A stretch of DNA of 19,388 nucleotides from Xanthobacteraceae bacterium (GTDB lineage Bacteria > Pseudomonadota > Alphaproteobacteria > Rhizobiales > Xanthobacteraceae), in NCBI GenBank assembly GCA_030037185.1, contig JASHRR010001428.1, positions 1 to 19,388 of the forward strand, read 5' to 3'. The position numbers and the translations under genes were made by a program. Below, in pieces: positions 7,520 to 15,532 of the stretch. How positions within the stretch are numbered: position 1 is the first letter of the stretch; each line of letters begins with the position of its first letter. The notes under the pieces are model-generated. The model had not been told where the DNA came from. It saw nothing but the letters and a program-made list of their open reading frames with translations, and did not search any database.

Positions 7520-8620
7520 TCATCGCTGGCTGGCGGTGGAGGTGGCCGCGTTGGTCTCGGTCGGCTTGGCCGGAGCCCACAGCGTAACCTGCGCGTACAT
7601 TCCAGGTAACAGCGTTTCACCCGGGTTCGGCAGATCGATTTCGACCCGCATCGTGCGCGTGGTGGGGTCAAGCGCATTCGATGTGCGGGTCACGCTGGCG
7701 TTCACCGTTTGCCCGGCCTGCCCGAACGATCGGACCTCCGCTGGCCAGCCTGCACCAATTCCGGCGGCATTTACCTCTGGCACTTCGGCGAACACGCGGA
7801 CCACGTCGATCTTCTGGCAGGTGAACAGCGGCGCAGTGGGTCGGGTTGCCGTGGCGGCCTGCACGAGGTCGCCCGGATTGACAGTGCGGCGGGTGATGAC
7901 TCCGTCGAAAGGCGCGGCGATGTTGTCGTACTGCAATAGCGTCTGCAGTCGTTCCGCTTCAGCCTTGGCAGCCTGAAGATCGGCCTCGGCCGAGGCGATT
8001 TTCGCCTTGCCGGTTTCCACGGTAGCGCTTGATACACCTTCCCTGGCTTGCGCTTCATCGAGCGTCTGAGCGGTTGCAGCTTTGCCGGCGAATAGTTCCT
8101 TCTGGCGTTTGAGCGTCACTTGTTGCAGCGCCAGATCCGCCTGCATGCCCGCGAGTTGACGCCTGGCGACTTCAAGTGCGGCTTTCGCCTGCTCGACGGC
8201 CGCTTCGGCTCGATCGAATTGCGCCTTCAACTCCGGGTCCTCGATAACGGCCAGCACCTGTCCCTTCTTGACGTGATCGCCAATGTCATAGTTGATCTGC
8301 GAGATGTAACCGGAGTCCTTGGCGTAAAGATCGGTGACAAAAAAAGCCTGGATCGATGCCGGGACCACCGCCGTGGGAGTTCCACTCGCCGGCGCCTGAG
8401 GCTGCTGTGCGGCGGCACTTTGCGCCACCGCAATCCCGATCGCTGCCGATAGCCCGAGCGCCAGCAATGTTGCGCCGGCCCCTCCGGCGCCGCCAACCCC
8501 GCCGGCAGCGCCATATCCGCCATCGCCAGCCGGCTGCCCGGTTGCCAGGATTGACGTGGCCCGGGGCGGTGCGAGCTGTGTGGCACCAGACGCTTGCCGA
8601 TATTGCGCACTCATCGTCAT
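7520..8620 (-). CDS. Periplasmic adaptor (membrane fusion) subunit of RND efflux pump, HlyD/AcrA-like
   Basis: The protein has 366 residues and should bridge the inner-membrane RND pump and the outer-membrane channel. Residues 1-49 form an unusual hydrophilic, then Gly/Ala-rich tail. A hydrophobic anchor or signal segment (about 50-71, TLLALGLSAAIGIAVAQSAAA) follows. The first half of the lipoyl domain is at about 99-131 (SGYISQINYDIGDHVKKGQV), a helical hairpin at about 132-228, the second lipoyl half at 233-253 (NIAAPFDGVITRRTVNPGD) and the beta-barrel region at about 260-347. The start is ATG 8620 (ATG 8614 also possible). It lies only 5 bases after the stop of the RND gene with no clear ribosome-binding site, so translation is probably coupled. 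All motifs of the family are intact. Confidence 0.93.
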   Translation of the reverse strand: MTMSAQYRQASGATQLAPPRATSILATGQPAGDGGYGAAGGVGGAGGAGATLLALGLSAAIGIAVAQSAAAQQPQAPASGTPTAVVPASIQAFFVTDLYAKDSGYISQINYDIGDHVKKGQVLAVIEDPELKAQFDRAEAAVEQAKAALEVARRQLAGMQADLALQQVTLKRQKELFAGKAATAQTLDEAQAREGVSSATVETGKAKIASAEADLQAAKAEAERLQTLLQYDNIAAPFDGVITRRTVNPGDLVQAATATRPTAPLFTCQKIDVVRVFAEVPEVNAAGIGAGWPAEVRSFGQAGQTVNASVTRTSNALDPTTRTMRVEIDLPNPGETLLPGMYAQVTLWAPAKPTETNAATSTASQR

Positions 8621-8625
8621 CGGCG

Positions 8626-11600
8626 CTACCGCGGCTCGTTGACGCGCCTGAGGCGCAGCAGCTCGGGCTCAATGAGCGCTTCCGTCACCTGCTCGACCTC
8701 TTCGCGCTGATCGGCAGGATGAAGCGAAATGCTGCGTCGCGTTCGGTTGCGTTGCAGGATGGCGAAAATCGCCGGCAGGACGATCAGCGTCGCGATCGTC
8801 CCGCCACTCAGACCGCCGATAACGGCGCGCGCGAGCGGAGCTGTTTGCTCGCCGCCCTCTCCTAGCCCGATCGCCAGCGGCAACATTCCCGCCACCATGG
8901 CGCAGGTCGTCATCAGAATTGGACGCAACCGGCTCGCTGCGCCCATGACCGAGGCATCGAAAGCGTCGGCCCCGCCCATCCGGTCGCGCTCAGCGAAGGT
9001 AACGAGCAGGATTGCATTCGCGACCGCGACGCCGATCGCCATGATGGCGCCCATCAGCGACTGGATGTTGATCGTTGTGGCGGTCACCCACAATGCAAGG
9101 ACAACGCCGGCAACCACGGCCGGAATCGTGAGCACGACGGCAAGAGACAGAGGAAACGACTGAAAGTTTGCCGCCAGCAAAAGAAAGATGACGACCACCG
9201 CTACGATCAGTCCGTTTTGCAGACCGCCGAACATCTCCTGCATTGGTACGACCTGGCCGCGAAGGCTGACATTGACGCCTTGCGGCGGACTTCCCACCTT
9301 GTCGATGGCCTGGGAAACGCGCGTGGCGGCCTCTCCCAGGTGTTCGCCGCTCAGATTAGCGCCGAGCACGAGCATGCGCTGCATATTGTAGCGGTCGTAT
9401 TCGCCCAGCACCGTTCCCTGGGTCACCTCGGCCACATTGCGCAGATTGATCTGCCCGCCCTGGCCGCGGCCAACGACGATGTTCTTGACCTCCTCGAGCG
9501 AGTTCATCCGGCGGATCGGTACTTGGACCTGTACCTGGTAGCCGATGCCGCTGCGCGGATCGGCCCAGAAGTTGGGGACGGTAAACCGGCTCGACGACGT
9601 CGCCTCGGTGATCGACTGGCCGATCTGGTCGGCGGTCACGTCGAGCATCCCCGCCATCTGCCGGTCGATCTCGACTTTCACGGCCGGATAGTCGAGCTCC
9701 TGCTCGAAGGCGAGATCGCGCAGCGAGGATACCTGAGCGAGCGCGTCCTTGATCTTTTCCGCGTACGGCCGAGACTTGGTGAAGTCGGGACCGCTGACGG
9801 CGACCTCGATCGGGGTCGGCGCGCCGAAGCTCATCACCGTGCTCACGATGTCACTCGGCTCGAAGCTGAAGCGCACGTCCGGCATCTCCTGCGGCAGCAG
9901 TTTGCGCAGACGCTCTCTCAACGCGGCGACGCGAACGGCGGCATTGCGTTTGAGTTGCACCTGCAAGACGGCCTCTTCCGAGCCGCTCGTCCACAGATAG
10001 ATTGTGTTGATCGGGTAAGCGGCGTTTTGCACGCCGACGAAGCCAAGCGTGAGCTCGACATTGGCAGGGCCGACTTCGCGAGCGACAATGTCGAGCGCTT
10101 GGTTGGCAAGCTTTTCAGTTTCCTCGATGCGGGTGCCGGGAGGGCCTCTCAGCCGAAACGCAAGCTGCCCGACATCGATCGATGGAAAGATTTCGCGGCC
10201 GAGGTCGCCGCCGATCGCGACGATGATGAACACGGCAACGAGCAGATAGGCCGGTACGACGGTCCATCGCAATGCCACGGCTCGCGCTGCAATTTGTCGG
10301 TATCTTTCTCGGAAGCGATCGAAGCGCGTGTGCCCGGCCACGTTTGCGGCGTGCGCTTTGGGCAGCATCCACACCAACAGTACCGGCACCAGCGTCGATG
10401 ACAGGATGTAGGACGCGATCATCGCGAAGCCTACCGCGAGTGCCAGCGGAATGAAGAGATTGCGCGCCGCCCCTTGCATGAAGAACGCAGAAACGAAAAC
10501 CGCGAGGATGCAGAGCATCGCGAGGAAACCCGGCAGACGGGTTTCCAGCGTTCCGTCATAGCTCGCCTGCGCCAAGGCTCGCCGCTGGTCGAGGTGGGAG
10601 TGAACGTTCTCGATAACGACGGTCGCCTCGTCGACCAAAATCCCGACGGCGAGCGCCAGACCGCCCAGGGTCATCAGATTGATGGTTTGCCCCGAGGCCC
10701 ATAAGGCGACCGTCGCAGCCAGGATGGACAACGGGATGTTGATGACGACGACGACCGCACTGCGCCAATCCCGCAAGAACAGCAGGACCATGAGACCGGT
10801 CAGAACCGCCCCGAGCATCCCTTCCTGGGTCAGGCCCGAGATCGACCGCGTCACATACGGGGATTGGTCGAATTCGTAACTGACCTTGACGCCTTCCGGC
10901 AGCACCGACTGAAACTTGGGAAGGTTCGCTTTGACGATATTGACGACATTCAGGGTTGAAGCGTCGGCACGCTTGGTGACCGAGATGTAGACGGTGCGTC
11001 GGCCGTTCACCAGCGCATAACCGGTTTCGATGTCGGACGCATCCTCCACATTGCCGACATCGCGAATGAAGATGCTACGCGTTCCCTCCGAACGAATGGG
11101 TACGTCGCCAAGGCCGCGAACATTGCCGACCACGGAATTCACCGGAACCATCGGCATCATATTGCCGATGCGAATGTTGCCGGACGGACTGATGGCGTTG
11201 CCCTTGGTGAGGGCGGTAACCACCTCATCGGGGCTCATGTTGTAGGCGCGCAGCCGGTCGGGATCGACATTGACGACGATCGTGCGCGGCGCTCCGCCAA
11301 AGGGCGGCGGCGCCGAGACGCCGGGCAATGTGGCAAACAACGGCCGTACCCGAAACAGCGCCGCGTCCTGCATGTCCTTCAGGCTGAGCTTTCCGGTGGT
11401 GTCGGTGAATACGAGATCGCCGACCGGCACGCTGCCGGCGTCGAAGCGCATGACGAATGGCGGGACCGTTCCCACCGGCATGAAAGCGCGCGCGCGGTTC
11501 ACGTAAGACACGGTCTCGGCCATCGCACCGGCCATGTTGGTCCCGGGATGGAATTGCAGCTTTATCAGCGCCGCGCCCTGGATGGACTTCGATTCGACGT

Positions 11601-11835
11601 GCTCGATGCCGTTGATATAGAGGAAATGGTATTCGTAATAATTGACGAGAAACCCCTCCATCTGGGCGGGATCCATGCCGCCGTAGGGTTGCGCGACGTA
11701 AAGAACCGGAACGCCGAGATCGGGAAAGATGTCGCGCGGCATCCGATCGATGGCAATCAAACCGGTCAGCACGGCGGCAATACCGAGCACGATGATCGTC
11801 AGCGGACGTCGCAATGCAAAGGAAACCATGTTCAT
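8626..11835 (-). CDS. RND-superfamily inner-membrane efflux pump
   Basis: With ATG 11835 the protein has 1069 residues, full length for an RND pump. A GGAG lies about 12 bases upstream, and a TTG at 11880 would add 15 residues. The start MNMVSFALRRPLT leads into the first membrane helix, then a large periplasmic loop, a helix bundle (about 335-535), a second helix near 525-545, a second periplasmic loop and a final bundle (about 870-1030). Both internal repeats are present. Helix 4 carries the acidic pair Asp402-Glu403 in GILVDEATVVIEN. Helix 10 has GVAVANAILLVTFA, with Ala939 where AcrB has its essential Lys940. This variant occurs in a branch distinct from AcrB, so drug versus metal specificity cannot be set. 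It is the first gene of the operon pump-adaptor-channel and is divergent from an OmpR-type two-component system. A TTGACA lies on the minus strand at plus-strand 11957-11962, but no matching -10 was found. Confidence 0.95.
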   Translation of the reverse strand: MNMVSFALRRPLTIIVLGIAAVLTGLIAIDRMPRDIFPDLGVPVLYVAQPYGGMDPAQMEGFLVNYYEYHFLYINGIEHVESKSIQGAALIKLQFHPGTNMAGAMAETVSYVNRARAFMPVGTVPPFVMRFDAGSVPVGDLVFTDTTGKLSLKDMQDAALFRVRPLFATLPGVSAPPPFGGAPRTIVVNVDPDRLRAYNMSPDEVVTALTKGNAISPSGNIRIGNMMPMVPVNSVVGNVRGLGDVPIRSEGTRSIFIRDVGNVEDASDIETGYALVNGRRTVYISVTKRADASTLNVVNIVKANLPKFQSVLPEGVKVSYEFDQSPYVTRSISGLTQEGMLGAVLTGLMVLLFLRDWRSAVVVVINIPLSILAATVALWASGQTINLMTLGGLALAVGILVDEATVVIENVHSHLDQRRALAQASYDGTLETRLPGFLAMLCILAVFVSAFFMQGAARNLFIPLALAVGFAMIASYILSSTLVPVLLVWMLPKAHAANVAGHTRFDRFRERYRQIAARAVALRWTVVPAYLLVAVFIIVAIGGDLGREIFPSIDVGQLAFRLRGPPGTRIEETEKLANQALDIVAREVGPANVELTLGFVGVQNAAYPINTIYLWTSGSEEAVLQVQLKRNAAVRVAALRERLRKLLPQEMPDVRFSFEPSDIVSTVMSFGAPTPIEVAVSGPDFTKSRPYAEKIKDALAQVSSLRDLAFEQELDYPAVKVEIDRQMAGMLDVTADQIGQSITEATSSSRFTVPNFWADPRSGIGYQVQVQVPIRRMNSLEEVKNIVVGRGQGGQINLRNVAEVTQGTVLGEYDRYNMQRMLVLGANLSGEHLGEAATRVSQAIDKVGSPPQGVNVSLRGQVVPMQEMFGGLQNGLIVAVVVIFLLLAANFQSFPLSLAVVLTIPAVVAGVVLALWVTATTINIQSLMGAIMAIGVAVANAILLVTFAERDRMGGADAFDASVMGAASRLRPILMTTCAMVAGMLPLAIGLGEGGEQTAPLARAVIGGLSGGTIATLIVLPAIFAILQRNRTRRSISLHPADQREEVEQVTEALIEPELLRLRRVNEPR

Positions 11836-12068
11836 CGCGTTGATCGTCTCCGGATCGGCGGACGAGGCTGCTGCACACAACCCGCCAACAGACGCCGCTT
11901 AGTCGTATGCCAAACGTAGCTTAGGCTGGGTTGGCGAGCGGCAAAAGCAAAGATTTGTCAAGATGAGCCTGCTCCCTCTTTGCGCAAGCATGCGTGCCCA
12001 TCCGACCACTGCAACCGAATGCGCCGCCGTGGAACGAGATGCGATGGATCCAGTTGGCGGAAGCTGGC

Positions 12069-12120
12069 TAGTCTTAGTCTTAGTCTAGTCTAGTCTAGTC
12101 TAGCTAGCCGTAGTCTAGCC
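12069..12120. repeat. CTAG-rich short tandem repeat (TAGTC/TAGTCT units)
   Basis: Two TAGTCT units are followed by four TAGTC units and a degraded tail (TAGCTAGCCG, TAGTCTAGCC). The tetranucleotide CTAG, usually scarce in proteobacterial DNA, occurs seven times in about 53 bases. The repeat lies between the RND pump start (11835) and the remnant of a second pump. A repeat of this kind can expand or contract by slippage, or offer phased binding sites. It also contains in-frame TAG stops on the minus strand that end the remnant. Confidence 0.85.
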
Positions 12121-12239
12121 GGCTTGAGCGCCTTCATCGTCCATTCGTGCTGGTCGAGCTTGCCAGGCGGCCCCAGTCCATAAATCTGCGGCGAAGCCCG
12201 ACGGCGCTTGATGCGATCCGACCTTGGTGGCCCTCGTCG

Positions 12240-12591
12240 AGATGAGCAAGGCGAGGTGGCTGGTGAGCGGCGCGGGGGCGCCGAAACTCATGACGTGACT
12301 TACGATATGGTGGGCTTAAAGCTGAACCGCGCGCCAGGCAATTCCTGCCGCAGTGATGTGAAGAAAGTAATACGCGTAGCAATTGCCGATAAATCCTTCG
12401 ATCTTTCCGAGGTCCAAGCCGCCCGATGGCTGGGCGGGCATAGAGGATTGGTACGCCCGAGATCCGGAAAGATGTCGCCAGACATGCGCTGGACCGCGAG
12501 CAGGCCGGTCGGGCTTACCGGAACCTCCGCGCAAGCCCCTGCCTCCAGACGCCTTTAGGCATCGGGAAGCGCGAAGCAAGTGTTGAAACAT
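12240..12591 (-). pseudogene. Decayed second RND efflux pump gene with large internal deletion
   Basis: On the minus strand an ATG at 12591, with AGGAGG at about 12601-12606, opens a badly damaged relative of the adjacent RND pump. Split over frames it reads NTCFALPDA, then SPTGLLAVQRMSGDIFPDLG, then AQPSGGLDLGKIEGF and YAYYFLHI. The intact pump has SFALRRPL, LTGLIAIDRMPRDIFPDLG, AQPYGGMDPAQMEGF and YEYHFLYI at residues 20-80. Directly after FLHI the remnant jumps to LRQELPGARFSFKP and VMSFGAPAPLT, matching LPQEMPDVRFSFEP and VMSFGAPTPIE at about residues 647-677. So about 565 codons are missing and there are several frameshifts. Divergence at many bases shows that it is a paralogue or an older copy, not a recent duplication. 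The boundary near 12240 is approximate. Confidence 0.75.
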
Positions 12592-12799
12592 AACGAGAAC
12601 TCCTCCTGAAAACATGAAGGTGGTGGTCAATCTCCAACTGATGCCGACGGCGAAGGAGCCATGGAAGGCGCGCCTCGATACGTTTGACCATCCCCTTGCG
12701 AGACGCCGGCTAATCGTTCAGAATCTTAACTGCCGTCGGGGTCGGGGCGCGGTTCGGCGGCACCCGCCTTCGCCTCATGCGGCGTATGCCGCGAAGGAA

Positions 12800-13519
12800 A
12801 TGTTCGATCCTGTCGGTATGGCCTCTACATCGGTCTTGCTCGTCGATGACGATTTCGAGCTCGGTCAGATGTTGACCGAATATCTGGCGACCGAGGCATT
12901 CAGCGTGATCACCGCATGCGATGGTGGCTCGGCGTTGAGGCTGGCCGAGAAGGAGAGCTTTGCCCTCGTCATCCTCGACGTGATGCTGCCCTCGCTGAAT
13001 GGTTTCGACGTTTTGCGAACGCTGCGCCGGACCCAATCCGTGCCGGTGATCATGCTGACGGCGCGAGGAGCGGACAACGACCGCATTCAGGGCTTCGAAC
13101 TCGGAGCCGACGACTACCTGCCGAAACCCTTCAATCCGAAGGAGCTATTGGCGCGCATGCGTGCCGTGCTCCGGCGCACGGTCGATGCCGCAGCGCAGGC
13201 AAGTTGCGACATCATCCTCGGCGACTTGAGACTGAACGCCGCTGACCTGGACGCATCGGTTGAGGGGCGCGCGTTGCGCTTGACCGGAGCGGAATTTCGG
13301 GTGCTCGAGCTCTTGATGCGCGCGCCGGGCCGAACGCGATCTCGCGAGTTTCTGACGGAACGCGTGCTCGGGCGCAGATCGACCCCCGGCGACCGCAGCA
13401 TCGACACGCACATCAGCAACTTGCGGCGCAAATTGGGTGAGCGCAAGCGCGCCGGCGTCGAGATACGTAACATCCGAGGCGCCGGCTACGTGCTGACGCG
13501 CAATACGAGGCCGCGGTGA
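12800..13519 (+). CDS. OmpR/PhoB-family response regulator (CpxR-like)
   Basis: The protein has 239 residues from ATG 12800; ATG 12818, just before STSVLLVDDDFE, is an alternative start. The receiver domain (about 10-125) has acidic residues Asp16-Asp18, phospho-acceptor Asp60 (LVILDVMLPS), Thr87 and Lys109 in LPKPFNPKELLARM. The C-terminal winged helix-turn-helix (about 140-235) ends in the typical SIDTHISNLRRKLG and RNIRGAGYVL. It therefore binds DNA as a transcription regulator. Its stop codon overlaps the start of the sensor kinase in GTGA (13516-13519). It is divergent from the RND efflux operon, so control of that operon, and formerly of the decayed pump in between, is the natural inference. 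GAAGGAA lies immediately before ATG 12800, closer than is ideal for a ribosome-binding site. The frame stays open upstream to 12614 but the added residues look unlike the family. Confidence 0.93.
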   Translation: MFDPVGMASTSVLLVDDDFELGQMLTEYLATEAFSVITACDGGSALRLAEKESFALVILDVMLPSLNGFDVLRTLRRTQSVPVIMLTARGADNDRIQGFELGADDYLPKPFNPKELLARMRAVLRRTVDAAAQASCDIILGDLRLNAADLDASVEGRALRLTGAEFRVLELLMRAPGRTRSREFLTERVLGRRSTPGDRSIDTHISNLRRKLGERKRAGVEIRNIRGAGYVLTRNTRPR

Positions 13520-15012
13520 ATACGCTTTTCTTCCGGATTTTCGTTTCATTCTGGCTGGCCATGATATTGATCCTCGCCGGCGCCGTAGCCGTAACCGCGA
13601 CCGTTGCGTGGTATCGCATCACGACGCTCGGCAACATCGATCCTCGGGAGATGCTCAATAGTGCGACCGCCGCACTGCACGACGGCGACCTCCCCGCACT
13701 GAAGGCTTGGCTTGAAAACATCACAAGCGAGCATCCCTCCCTCGACATCTACGTCGTCGATGCATCGGGTAACGACCTGATGGGGCGACCATTGCCCGAT
13801 CACATCGTGCAGTGGCTTGCACTGGATGGGAGGCCGGCGGACGGCTCCACCAATGCCCGCTACTGGCCTTATGGGTACGACTGGGCTCCTAGCGGGGTGA
13901 CGGCGGCGCACTATCCGGGCTTCAACCGCAGCCATCTTCTGGCCAATCCAAAGATTGTCGCACCGAACGGCGACACGCTTACGCTGTTGGTGGCATGGTT
14001 TGGGGGAACGCCGATCGATGTGCTTGGTGCCGACGGGATTACGGTTCCGCTTCTGTTCGTTGCCCTGGTGATCAGCGCCGCAATCTGCTGGTGGCTCGCC
14101 CGGCACATCAGTACGCCGGTGGCCAAGCTGCAGGGAGCTGCACGAGCGCTTGCGTGTGGCGATCTCCATGCGCGCGTGGACCCGCAGTTTTGTCGTCGTG
14201 GCGACGAACTTGGCGACTTGGCGCGCGACATGAACCAGATGGCGATAGGTCTGCAGACGCAAATTGCCTCCAAGGAGATGCTGCTGAGAGACATCTCGCA
14301 TGAGTTGCGCTCGCCGTTGACGCGCCTGCGCGTCGCCCTTGATCTCGCCCGGCGGGATGACGGCAGACTTGGGGTTCAATTGAAACGGATGGAGCGGGAT
14401 ATTGAGCGGCTAGACGCGTTGATCAGCGAAACACTGCACCTATCGCGCCTTTCGGGGAGCGAGCTGACGTTCGTGCGGGCGCCCGTGGAACTCGGAGACC
14501 TTGTCAACGAGGTGGTGAGCGACGCCCGTTTCGAGGCAAGCGCCGTGGGCAAGCACATCGGTCTTTCGACGGCGGATGGTCTTATTGTCCTCGGCGACTT
14601 CGAGCTTTTGCGCCGGGCCATCGACAACGTCGTTCGCAACGCGATCCGCTTCAACCCCGTTGGAAGCAACGTGGAAGTCTCGATGCGAACCGCGAACGGA
14701 TGTGCAATCGTCGCGGTCCGCGACCATGGGCCTGGCGTTCCGGAGGACTATCTAAACAGAATCTTCGAGGCCTTCTATCGCGTCGCAGATTCGAGGGACC
14801 GTGAGACCGGTGGCGTCGGCCTCGGCCTTGCGATCACGGCGCGGATCATGGCGTTGCACGGCGGCCACGCAGGAGCGCGAAACGCCGCGGACGGCGGGCT
14901 CGTTGTAGAGTTGCGCTTTCCTGAAAGGAATTGGCTGCCGCCGACTGATGTGCGCGATTCGCCTCGTAACCGTGATCAGCTGCGCGCAAAGGAACCGACG
15001 TTGAGCGAATGA
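13516..15012 (+). CDS. Membrane sensor histidine kinase (CpxA/EnvZ-like) of the OmpR-type pair
   Basis: The protein has 498 residues and starts at a GTG (13516) that overlaps the regulator's TGA, so the two are translated as a pair. A first membrane helix (about 8-30) is followed by a periplasmic domain of about 140 residues with aromatic-rich RYWPYGYDW, a second helix (about 175-195), HAMP (about 196-250), HisKA with His262 in ISHELRSPLTRLRVALDLA, and an HATPase domain. The latter has an N box (NVVRNAIRF, about 371-379), G1 (RDHGPGVP) and G2 (GGVGLGLAITARI). All catalytic elements are intact. The short HisKA-HATPase layout and the HELRSPL box resemble CpxA-type envelope-stress kinases, which monitor the periplasm. 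The actual signal is unknown. The C-terminal 30 residues are hydrophilic and probably unstructured. Confidence 0.93.
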   Translation: MNTLFFRIFVSFWLAMILILAGAVAVTATVAWYRITTLGNIDPREMLNSATAALHDGDLPALKAWLENITSEHPSLDIYVVDASGNDLMGRPLPDHIVQWLALDGRPADGSTNARYWPYGYDWAPSGVTAAHYPGFNRSHLLANPKIVAPNGDTLTLLVAWFGGTPIDVLGADGITVPLLFVALVISAAICWWLARHISTPVAKLQGAARALACGDLHARVDPQFCRRGDELGDLARDMNQMAIGLQTQIASKEMLLRDISHELRSPLTRLRVALDLARRDDGRLGVQLKRMERDIERLDALISETLHLSRLSGSELTFVRAPVELGDLVNEVVSDARFEASAVGKHIGLSTADGLIVLGDFELLRRAIDNVVRNAIRFNPVGSNVEVSMRTANGCAIVAVRDHGPGVPEDYLNRIFEAFYRVADSRDRETGGVGLGLAITARIMALHGGHAGARNAADGGLVVELRFPERNWLPPTDVRDSPRNRDQLRAKEPTLSE

Positions 15013-15384
15013 ATACTTTGACTGCATCGGTTTTACTGCGCCCTGTCGAGCCCAGCCCGTTCCAAGAACATCGCGCGTATCCGCAAGGGGCTCGCAGTTG
15101 CGCTCATCCCGATCGACAGGGCTGCAAGCCGATCCAGACCTCCCGGCCCCGGGTGACGGCCAAGACATGATTCTCCGGTAGGGATGTCCGCATTCACCGG
15201 TAGGGATGTCCACGACCGCGGCCGATCAGTCCGCAGTCTGCTCCTGTCGCTCGTGATGCAAAAGGACATCCGTTCGCGGATCACTTTCGCCGTACGTCGC
15301 GTTCGGGTTCATGTCTATTCTGCGCCTCCGACTTAGGTTCTCGATCCCAGAGGCGTCGCAGGTTCTGTGGACCGTCTACGGTTC
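15013..15384. other. Gene-free stretch downstream of the sensor kinase
   Basis: No convincing gene is visible. The stretch has a 15-base direct repeat at 15175-15211 and, further on, GGACATCC (about 15264-15271), the inverted form of the repeat's GGATGTCC core. This could be the worn edge of a mobile or repetitive element. No transposase is recognisable here. No terminator hairpin with a T-run was found after the kinase stop at 15012. Confidence 0.45.
15175..15211. repeat. 15-base direct repeat, two copies
   Basis: CCGGTAGGGATGTCC occurs at 15175-15189 and again at 15197-15211, identical over 15 bases, with a 22-base period. An inverted GGACATCC follows about 55 bases later. The spacing of two helical turns would suit a protein bound on one DNA face, but a degraded mobile-element end is equally possible. 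Confidence 0.8.
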
Positions 15385-15505
15385 GAGGCGACGCGGGGGT
15401 TGACACCAATGTCCACGAGGTTGACTTGATAATCGTCGGCCGCAGCAAGGAGGCCCGCGACAGAAGTGCCGACCTCCCCGGGCACCGATCACGACGACAT
15501 CTTCG
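15385..15505 (-). pseudogene. Frameshifted Rossmann-fold N-terminal fragment, saccharopine-dehydrogenase-like
   Basis: On the minus strand EDVVVIGA (plus-strand about 15481-15504) is followed in another frame by GEVGTSVAGLLAAADDYQV and NLVDIGVN. Joined, they read as a beta strand, a GxGxxG-like dinucleotide loop (GAGEVG), a helix and a second strand ending in an acidic residue. This is how saccharopine dehydrogenase-like and related NAD(P)-binding proteins begin. A single extra C in GGTGCCCGGGGAGG explains the frame change. Nothing of the remaining several hundred residues is seen. It lies just beyond the stop of the methyltransferase-like gene. A sequencing error could account for the shift, but not for the loss of the rest. 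Confidence 0.45.
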
Positions 15506-15532
15506 TGTGCGCCTTCGCGTTTCGTCTTGGCC

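Noticed and set aside
9217..10401. Long plus-strand open frame (394 codons) opposite the RND pump
   Set aside because: The RND gene on the minus strand is unmistakable. The antisense frame is rich in His/Arg/Asp with no recognisable domain.
12614..12799. Upstream extension of the OmpR-type regulator frame
   Set aside because: The 62 added residues are unlike any receiver N-terminus and lie over the former upstream region of the pump remnant. The receiver fold begins right after ATG 12800/12818.
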